A program made the position numbers and the translations under genes. Below the pieces are notes generated by a model, which was given only the letters and a program-made list of their open reading frames with translations, did not search any database and was not told the origin of the DNA. A stretch of DNA of 64,000 nt from JBCCGR01 sp039029195 (GTDB lineage: Bacteria; Pseudomonadota; Alphaproteobacteria; Rhizobiales; Rhizobiaceae): NCBI GenBank assembly GCA_039029195.1, contig JBCCGR010000023.1, positions 1 through 64,000 of the forward strand, given 5' to 3'. Of the stretch, positions 58,223 through 64,000 are shown piece after piece. Every line of letters starts with the position of its first letter. Positions within the stretch are counted from its first letter, which is position 1.

Positions 58223-59191
58223 ATGGCCCGCCTCATCCGAAACCCAATTGTTGAACGGGTCCTGTTTCGCATCAAGGATGTGACCGACTGGACCGTCGCC
58301 AAGCTGGTCAATCTGGTCATTCATCTTCTGAAGAAGTTGCCGCCGGATACATCCACCAACGTCGCTGAGTGGACCATGCGGCGTATCGGATTTCTGTTTC
58401 CCAGAAACAAGCTTGCACGGAGCAATATTGCGCTTGCCTTCCCGGAAAAATCCGACGCTGAGGTCGAAGAAATTCTGAAAGGCATGTGGGGCCACGTGGG
58501 CCGCACGATTGCCGAATACATCTTTCTCGATGAGCTTTTCGACTACGACTATTGGGGCGGCGATCCGGGTCGCATCGACGCGCACGGTGTGGATGAGTTT
58601 GTCCGCATCTATCAAAAAGGTGGCGGACGCATGGTCATGTTCACCGCCCATATGGGCAACTGGGAAATGCTGCCGATTGCTGCGGCAACTTATGATGTCA
58701 ATGTCACCGCCCTCTTCCGCCCGCCCAACAACAAGTACATCGCCAAACGCGTCCTGAAAGCCCGCACAACTTCGATGGGTCATCTGGTGCCGTCCAAGGC
58801 CGGTGCGGCGTGGGCGCTCGCCCGGGTGCTGGAAGAAGATGGAGCGGTTGGGGTGCTGGTGGACCAGCACTTTACCAAGGGCCCGGAGGTCGAATTCTTC
58901 GGTCGAACGGCCCGGGCCAACCCACTGGTTGCACGGCTCGCCCGACGTTACGATTGCCCAGTTTATCCAGCACGCTGCGTTCGTCTGCCGGGTGGCAAGT
59001 TTCGCATGGATCTGTTCGACCCGCTGGAACTGCCACGGGATGATGATGGGCTCATCGACGTCAACGCCTCAACCCAGATGATCAACTCAATTGTTGAAGA
59101 CTGGGTGCGCGAATATCCCCAACAGTGGCTGTGGATCCACGACCGCTGGAAAGACAAAAAGAAAAAGAAGCGCAAGCGTTCGGCTAGTTGA
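58223..59191 (+). CDS. lpxXL: Very-long-chain lipid A acyltransferase LpxXL
   Basis: A 322-residue HtrB/LpxL-family inner-membrane acyltransferase. The catalytic HX4E is seen as HMGNWE, with LFRPPNNKYIAKRVLKARTTS and VLVDQHFTKGPEVEFFGRTARANP. It transfers the very-long-chain acyl group from AcpXL to lipid A. A basic C-terminus (KDKKKKKRKRSAS) probably contacts the membrane. It is the last gene of the cluster, 107 bp after adh2XL. Confidence 0.93.
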   Translation: MARLIRNPIVERVLFRIKDVTDWTVAKLVNLVIHLLKKLPPDTSTNVAEWTMRRIGFLFPRNKLARSNIALAFPEKSDAEVEEILKGMWGHVGRTIAEYIFLDELFDYDYWGGDPGRIDAHGVDEFVRIYQKGGGRMVMFTAHMGNWEMLPIAAATYDVNVTALFRPPNNKYIAKRVLKARTTSMGHLVPSKAGAAWALARVLEEDGAVGVLVDQHFTKGPEVEFFGRTARANPLVARLARRYDCPVYPARCVRLPGGKFRMDLFDPLELPRDDDGLIDVNASTQMINSIVEDWVREYPQQWLWIHDRWKDKKKKKRKRSAS

Positions 59192-59221
59192 TCAGGTTAA
59201 AGCGGCCTCCGCGGCTCACAC

Positions 59222-59983
59222 CTATGCCAGCATGAGCCGCACAAGCCCCGCCACCGCCAGCAGAATGACCAGCGACAGGCAGAAGGTCCGGTAGAACCGC
59301 TCCAGCGATGGTCGGAACAATTGCTGGCCGATGAAAACACCGATGAGGGTGGGAACGGAGGCGATCAACCCACGCTTTGCCGCTGTGACATCAAGCATTT
59401 CGAACCAGACCAGATAAATTGCCGAAACAAACATCGAAAGGGCCAGATACATCACCAGCGAGCCGCGCATGGATCGCGCCTGCGCGTCGCGAGCCAGCAC
59501 GAAGATTGCCACCACCATCCCGCCAACTGAAGCCAATCCAGTGATGACCCCGGCAAACAGGCCCGAACCGTAAGCGCCTGGTGTGGTGCCAACAAACTTT
59601 GGCCGCACCCGGGCCAACAACAGCACGGCGAGCAGAAGGATCACCAGAAGAGCAATGAGTTTTGTCGTTTCGGTGGGCAACGTGGTGGTCATGGAAAGCC
59701 CGACAGGCGCTCCAATGGCCGAGCCAATGACCAAGGCCCAGACGACGCCCCAGTCGGCGTCCTTGACCCCACCCCGGGCCATCAGGATACTGGCAGCTCC
59801 TTCAATCATGAAGCATATCGGAATGAGCTGTACGGGTGGCAGGATCACCACCACCGACGCCATCACCAGCGCGGAAAGGGCAAAACCGGAAAAGCCGCGC
59901 ACAATGGCCGCGATGAACACGGCGCCTAGCAAAAACCAGAATTGGTTGACGGGGAGGTCTGCAAACTCAGCGAGCGACTCCAA
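59222..59983 (-). CDS. tauE: TauE/SafE-family membrane exporter
   Basis: A 253-residue protein with eight membrane helices and the TauE/SafE pattern (FLLGAVFIAAIVRGFSGFALSALVMASVVV, MIEGAASILM, GSGLFAGVITGLASVGGMVVAIFVLA). Family members export sulfite, sulfoacetate or other anions. It lies 83 bp downstream of xsc on the same strand, so export of the sulfite released by Xsc is the likely role. The symbol rests on context. A strong hairpin lies between the two genes. Confidence 0.83.
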   Translation of the reverse strand: MESLAEFADLPVNQFWFLLGAVFIAAIVRGFSGFALSALVMASVVVILPPVQLIPICFMIEGAASILMARGGVKDADWGVVWALVIGSAIGAPVGLSMTTTLPTETTKLIALLVILLLAVLLLARVRPKFVGTTPGAYGSGLFAGVITGLASVGGMVVAIFVLARDAQARSMRGSLVMYLALSMFVSAIYLVWFEMLDVTAAKRGLIASVPTLIGVFIGQQLFRPSLERFYRTFCLSLVILLAVAGLVRLMLA

Positions 59984-60022
59984 ACTTTCCCCCTTGGGCA
60001 GCCGTCAACGGGACGGCGCGAG

Positions 60023-60061
60023 CAACTACTGGGCGGCCTTAGCCAGACCGCCCAGTAGTTG
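60023..60061 (-). terminator. 14-bp perfect hairpin between xsc and tauE
   Basis: CAACTACTGGGCGG and CCGCCCAGTAGTTG pair around an 11-nt loop, 5 bp after the xsc stop on its strand. No T-run follows, so it is more likely an mRNA stabiliser or attenuator than a complete terminator. Confidence 0.6.
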
Positions 60062-60066
60062 TCAAA

Positions 60067-61842
60067 TTAAACGACCTGCTGCGGGCGGAAGTCTGCAGGA
60101 TCAATGCCAGCCACCTCGACGGGCGTCTTCATGGCATCGCGTCGGAACGGCTCGCCAAGTTCCTGATTGAGGATCACTTCGATGAAAGTGGTGACGCCGT
60201 CAGACTGCGCTTTGCAGGCCGTGTCGAGCGCTTCGGTGAGTGCCTCCTGCGTGGTGACGGTCACGCCCTTCAGGCCGCAACCATCAGCCACACGGGCGTA
60301 GCTGAGATGCGGGTCGAGCTCAGTGCCAACGAAATTGTCGGAGTACCAAAGCGTCGTGTTGCGCTTTTCAGCACCCCATTGATAGTTGCGGAAGATCACC
60401 ATGGTGATCGCCGGCCACTCATCACGTCCGACCGACGACATTTCGTTCATTGAGATGCCGAACGCGCCGTCACCCGCGAAACCCACCACTGGCACATCCG
60501 GACAGCCGATCTTTGCACCAATAATGGATGGGAAGCCGTAACCGCAGGGGCCAAAGAGACCCGGTGCCAGATATTTGCGGCCCGCCTCGAAGGTCGGATA
60601 GGCATTGCCGATGGCGCAATTGTTACCAATGTCGGATGAGATGATTGCTTCCTTCGGCAAACCGGCCTGAATGGCACGCCATGCCATACGCGGCGACATG
60701 CGGTCAGCATCACGTGCCCGGGCACGCTCGTTCCAGCTTGTGCCTGGATCATCATCTTCATGATCCATGCTGGAGAGTGTCTGCAGCCAGGCGGATTTGG
60801 TCTGGTGGATCAGTGCCTCGCGTTCATCGCGGCCAGCATCACCTGCGCTGTCGCTCAGTTTTGCAAGAAGTTGCTCAGCAACCTGCTTCGCATCGCCCTC
60901 AATGCCAACAGCGACCTTTTTGGTGAGGCCAATACGGTCGGCATTGATGTCGACCTGAATGATTTTTGCGTCTTTTGGCCAGTAATCGATGCCATAGCCC
61001 GGTAGGGTGGAGAACGGGTTCAACCGGGTGCCAAGCGCGAGCACAACATCAGCCTTGGAGATGATCTCCATCGCAGCTTTGGAGCCGTTGTAGCCCAGCG
61101 GACCGACGGACAGTTTGTGGCTGCCGGGGAAAGCGTCATTGTGCTGATAGTTGCAGCACACCGGCGCGCTGAGACGTTCAGCAAGCGCCTTGGAGGCCTC
61201 AATCGCACCACCAAGCACGACGCCTGCGCCATTCAGAATTGCCGGGAACTTTGCCTCGGAGAGAAGCTTTGCGGCTTCCGCAATGGCATTTGGTCCACCG
61301 GCGGGGCGCTCGAATCGCACGATCTGTGGCAGATCGATATCGATCACCTGGGTCCAGAAATCGCGCGGCACGTTGATCTGCGCTGGAGCGGATCCGCGCC
61401 AGGATTTCAAAATCACCCGGTTCAGAACTTCCGCGATGCGGCTCGCATCACGTACTTCTTCCTGATAGCAGACCATGTCCTTGAACAGGTTCATCTGTTC
61501 AACTTCCTGGAAACCGCCCTGCCCGATGGTCTTGTTGGCGGCTTGAGGTGTCACCAGCAGCATCGGCGTGTGGTTCCAGTAGGCAGTTTTCACGGCTGTC
61601 ACAAAGCCGGTGATGCCCGGACCGTTCTGTGCAATCGCCATGCCCATTTTGCCGGTCGCGCGCGAATAGCCATCGCAAATCAGACCGCCATTTGTTTCGT
61701 GAGCCACATCCCAGAACGTGATGCCTGCCTTGGGAAACAGATCGGAAATCGGCATGAACGCCGATCCGATGATGCCAAATGCATGTTCGATGCCATGCAT
61801 CTGCAGCACTTTCACGAATGCTTCTTCAGTCGTCATCTTCAT
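60067..61842 (-). CDS. xsc: Sulfoacetaldehyde acetyltransferase
   Basis: A 591-residue thiamine-diphosphate enzyme converting sulfoacetaldehyde and phosphate to acetyl phosphate and sulfite, the key step in taurine and sulfonate breakdown. Seen: EEAFVKVLQMHGIEHAFGIIGSAFMPISDLFP, the active-site Glu in HETNGGLICDGYSRATGK, the Xsc-specific GPGITGFVTAVKTAYWNHTPMLLVTPQAANKTIGQGGFQE, and the TPP/Mg site GDGAFGISMNEMSS...FRNYQWGAEKRN. The ATG at 61842 has GAAGGA upstream. pta and tauABC/tpa are not in the window. Confidence 0.95.
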   Translation of the reverse strand: MKMTTEEAFVKVLQMHGIEHAFGIIGSAFMPISDLFPKAGITFWDVAHETNGGLICDGYSRATGKMGMAIAQNGPGITGFVTAVKTAYWNHTPMLLVTPQAANKTIGQGGFQEVEQMNLFKDMVCYQEEVRDASRIAEVLNRVILKSWRGSAPAQINVPRDFWTQVIDIDLPQIVRFERPAGGPNAIAEAAKLLSEAKFPAILNGAGVVLGGAIEASKALAERLSAPVCCNYQHNDAFPGSHKLSVGPLGYNGSKAAMEIISKADVVLALGTRLNPFSTLPGYGIDYWPKDAKIIQVDINADRIGLTKKVAVGIEGDAKQVAEQLLAKLSDSAGDAGRDEREALIHQTKSAWLQTLSSMDHEDDDPGTSWNERARARDADRMSPRMAWRAIQAGLPKEAIISSDIGNNCAIGNAYPTFEAGRKYLAPGLFGPCGYGFPSIIGAKIGCPDVPVVGFAGDGAFGISMNEMSSVGRDEWPAITMVIFRNYQWGAEKRNTTLWYSDNFVGTELDPHLSYARVADGCGLKGVTVTTQEALTEALDTACKAQSDGVTTFIEVILNQELGEPFRRDAMKTPVEVAGIDPADFRPQQVV

Positions 61843-62134
61843 GTGAATTGTTCCTTCAATCTATGCCCGTTCGGATGGCAAATTTCCGATTGCGCCACCG
61901 GACTACGGTCTCAATTTTTGAGTGAATTTCGCAGAAAACCGGGGCTTTCGCAGCTTCAATAGCATTGGCTCAAACAGGGCTATAAGACCAGTTGAAACAA
62001 AGTTTTGGTGCCACAAAAAATGAGACCAGATCACCCTTGTTTTACAAGTTTAAGTGACCAGATTTGCTTTGAGCCACGGCTTTGCCATCGTCAAACTAAG
62101 ATCGAACCTTCCGCACCTGACAGGGATCTGGATT

Positions 62135-62428
62135 ATGAAAAATGCGGCACTCACCATCATCTCCGTTGCGCTTGTCTCCACCTTCGCATCCCAGGCAATG
62201 GCACGGCCGAACACTGCCAATATGCTGTGCCATCAGGCCCGTGCGCTGGTGAAAGACGCCTCACCCATCCTTCTCAATGTGGGCCCGCGCCAGTTTCGCC
62301 GGTTTGTTGTACACAAATATCAGTGCGCGACCGGCGAATATGCCTACAACTTTTTCGGTCTGACGCGCGACAATCCCAAATGCCTGATCGGCCGCATCTG
62401 TCGTCCGGGTCGGGCATTCGACAACTGA
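62135..62428 (+). CDS. Small secreted protein of unknown function
   Basis: No family recognised. The 97-residue product has a signal peptide (1-24, cleavage near AMA-RP) and a mature part of about 73 residues with four Cys (CHQARALVK, YQCATGEY, NPKCLIGRICRPG), which could make two disulfide bonds in the periplasm. The pattern NMLCHQARALVKDASPILLN recurs in secreted proteins of related bacteria as I recall. The ATG at 62135 has AGGGATCTGG upstream; an ATG at 62054 is in frame but lies before the signal. Confidence 0.72.
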   Translation: MKNAALTIISVALVSTFASQAMARPNTANMLCHQARALVKDASPILLNVGPRQFRRFVVHKYQCATGEYAYNFFGLTRDNPKCLIGRICRPGRAFDN

Positions 62429-62481
62429 TCGAGCGTCACTGACCGGTTTGCAGGAAGGGTTCATTTCGATAGCTTGTCGGA

Positions 62482-63102
62482 ATGAACATTCGGATCATCC
62501 TGGCGCACCCCCGCCCCACAAGCTTTTGCCACGCTTTGGCGCAATCTGCTGCCAATACACTTGTTGATGTTGGGCACTTGGTCGAAATCAGCGATCTCTA
62601 TGCTGAACAATTCGACCCCGTGCTCAGACCACAGGAATCGCAATCGTCCGGGGCTGATGCGGCAAACGCCATACGATCTGCCGCAGAGGAAACCATTGCG
62701 GGCTATCGCGATGATCTGACGAACGCTGATGGTCTGATCATCATCCACCCCAACTGGTGGGGCAAGCCACCTGCCATTTTGTGCGGCTGGATCGACAGGG
62801 TTATGGTGCCCGGGGTGGCCTACGATCTTGATGCTGAAACCGGACTTCCGTTCGGACTTCTCACCAGAATAAAGGGGGCGCTGGTTCTCAACACGTCTGA
62901 CACGCCGCCCACCCTACAAGCGCCGGGACCAGATCCGCTTGAGGTCATGTGGCGAGATTCGGTTTTCGCATTTTGCAACGTCTCGAATGTCCGGCACCGG
63001 CTGTTCTCCTCCCTGCTCCACAGTTCCCAGGCTGAGCGGGAGTGTTGGCTGGAGGAAACGGGTCCACTTGCAACCGAATTCTTTGGCGCTGCCGGTTGGT
63101 AA
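62482..63102 (+). CDS. NAD(P)H-dependent flavin oxidoreductase, flavodoxin-fold
   Basis: A 206-residue protein of the NQO1/KefF type (Flavodoxin_2). Seen: IRIILAHPRPTSFCHALAQSAANTLVDVGHLVEISDLYAEQFDPVL, DGLIIIHPNWWGKPPAILCGWIDRVMVPGVAYD, and LLTRIKGALVLNTSDTP. It reduces quinones or similar compounds with NAD(P)H, FMN or FAD bound. Start ATG at 62482, with only a weak ribosome site. It follows the small secreted protein by 53 bp. Confidence 0.9.
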   Translation: MNIRIILAHPRPTSFCHALAQSAANTLVDVGHLVEISDLYAEQFDPVLRPQESQSSGADAANAIRSAAEETIAGYRDDLTNADGLIIIHPNWWGKPPAILCGWIDRVMVPGVAYDLDAETGLPFGLLTRIKGALVLNTSDTPPTLQAPGPDPLEVMWRDSVFAFCNVSNVRHRLFSSLLHSSQAERECWLEETGPLATEFFGAAGW

Positions 63103-63234
63103 ATCGACTTTCAAAAACCCGATCCGTAAACGATCATCTGTGAGTGCTTTCGATTTTCGTTCCGGCAGAAGTTCACGCGATTTTAAGCATGATTTGTTAG
63201 CCCGTTCGCCAGACACGCGAAACGGGGACACGCA

Positions 63235-64000
63235 ATGTCGAACTATATGAAGCTCTGCCTTTCCATCACTGTGGCGATGGGACTAATTGCCTATGGTTGG
63301 GCAGCCATCATCGGGTTCGGATATCCGATCTGGAAAGACTATGTCTTCTCCGGCATTTTGTTTTCGGTGTTCGCAAGCGTTGCCATGTTTTACACCCACG
63401 TGCGACGCGACCCCAAAATTGCGGGCCCATGCTGGGCGATCGCGACCTTTGTTTTTTATATGCCGTTCGCGATCATGTATTCCTACGCGATCCAGACGCT
63501 CAATTTTCCGCTGGCCGATCCACTGTTTGTGAAATGGGACGCCGCGCTGGGTTTCCATTGGCTCGAATGGGCCAAATGGTATGCGAGCTTCCCGCAATGG
63601 TTCAGCGAATGGTCAAGCTTCATCTACGCATCCAGCGCCAAGACAATGTTCGCAACAGCAGCGTTCCTCATCGTCACAGGGCGTCACAAGCAGCTTGATG
63701 AGTTCGTTTTGCTATTCCTGCTCACAAGCACCATCACCAGCACGATCTCGGGCTTCCTACCGGGCGAAAATGCCTATGAGTACTTCAAGGTTTCGGGAGA
63801 ACTTGATGCCGCGCTTTCGCCCGTTGTCGGTCAGGGGTACATGACAGACTTCTACGCCATTCGCGACGGCAGCCTGCAATCGCTGAAGGTGGTGGACGTT
63901 CAGGGGCTCGTCGCCTTCCCATCGTTCCACACCATTCTGTCATTGGTGCTGATCTATGTGATGCGCGGTTCGGGTATTTTCTTTGTCATTTCACTGATCT
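63235..64000 (+). CDS. PAP2-like membrane phosphatase, N-terminal part (runs off the window)
   Basis: An ATG at 63235 opens a frame that continues past the right edge (255 full codons). The translation has six or so membrane helices (for example LSITVAMGLIAYGWAAIIGFG, FSGILFSVFASVAMFY, LFLLTSTITSTISGFLPG) and a PAP2-type motif VAFPSFHT near residue 230, where the usual PSGH Gly is replaced by Phe, as in the PAP2_3/inositolphosphotransferase-like group. It would act on lipid phosphates in the inner membrane. The second and third catalytic motifs lie beyond the window. Confidence 0.75.
   Translation, partial: MSNYMKLCLSITVAMGLIAYGWAAIIGFGYPIWKDYVFSGILFSVFASVAMFYTHVRRDPKIAGPCWAIATFVFYMPFAIMYSYAIQTLNFPLADPLFVKWDAALGFHWLEWAKWYASFPQWFSEWSSFIYASSAKTMFATAAFLIVTGRHKQLDEFVLLFLLTSTITSTISGFLPGENAYEYFKVSGELDAALSPVVGQGYMTDFYAIRDGSLQSLKVVDVQGLVAFPSFHTILSLVLIYVMRGSGIFFVISLI

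Noticed and set aside
61117..61962. A 281-codon plus-strand frame opposite the start of xsc
   Set aside because: Antisense to highly conserved Xsc residues; Cys/His-rich composition typical of shadows.
1..64000. CRISPR arrays, prophage or integrase genes, insertion sequences with transposases
   Set aside because: No regularly spaced direct repeats, cas genes, integrases or transposases were seen; the repeats present are short palindromic intergenic elements.

Overview
The window reads as chromosomal DNA of an alphaproteobacterium of the order Hyphomicrobiales (Rhizobiales), probably a marine or saline-environment lineage. The main support is the complete acpXL-fabZ-fabF2-fabF1-adh-lpxXL cluster for very-long-chain lipid A acylation. 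A Porin_2-like N-terminus at the left edge, an NDUFS4-like complex I subunit between tRNA genes, the aminotransferase-hom-glpX-recJ neighbourhood and palindromic intergenic repeats of Rhizobiales type also fit. The sulfoacetaldehyde acetyltransferase (xsc) with a TauE-type exporter points to use of taurine-like organosulfonates, common in marine relatives. I saw no phage, transposase, rRNA or CRISPR array; genes are dense and on both strands.

Layout. 0-12 kb: partial porin, adenine deaminase, an RhlE-type helicase, a PAP2 phosphatase, tRNA-Arg, complex I subunit, tRNA-Pro, DUF192 and double cold-shock proteins, sirtuin, glyoxalase I, an M15 peptidase lipoprotein, tRNA-Glu and recJ. 12-17 kb: a plus-strand block (second RhlE-type helicase, ferric-reductase-like flavoprotein, PepSY protein, membrane-anchored LuxR regulator) lying between recJ and glpX. 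17-24 kb: glpX, hom, aminotransferase, a lipoprotein, a MAPEG protein and metY, largely aspartate-family amino-acid metabolism. 24-35 kb: an accessory stretch of small enzymes and stress or regulatory genes (enoyl-CoA hydratase, OYE, aldo/keto reductase, NADAR, DUF4304, LuxR, SnoaL-like, DUF1801, a DGPF/ECF sigma pair). 35-41 kb: rplM-rpsI, speB, argC, ctaA. 41-51 kb: an exopolysaccharide locus (polysaccharide deacetylase, GNAT, Wzc-like, Wza-like, GT4, initiating sugar-phosphate transferase, ligase/polymerase). 51-59 kb: GIY-YIG, gabD and the acpXL-lpxXL operon. 59-64 kb: tauE, xsc, a small secreted protein, an NAD(P)H oxidoreductase and a truncated PAP2-like membrane protein.

No clearly new multi-gene system was found. 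The best leads are: a beta-ketoacyl synthase paralogue (FabF2XL) without catalytic Cys and His next to an intact one; a Wzc-like protein whose kinase domain has lost the P-loop lysine and tyrosine tail; a 13-bp perfect hairpin at the ribosome-binding site of the MAPEG gene; three 21-bp-phased repeats upstream of argC; a membrane LuxR/PepSY/ferric-reductase unit with structured intergenic DNA; and several palindromic repeat families, one apparently invaded by another palindrome.
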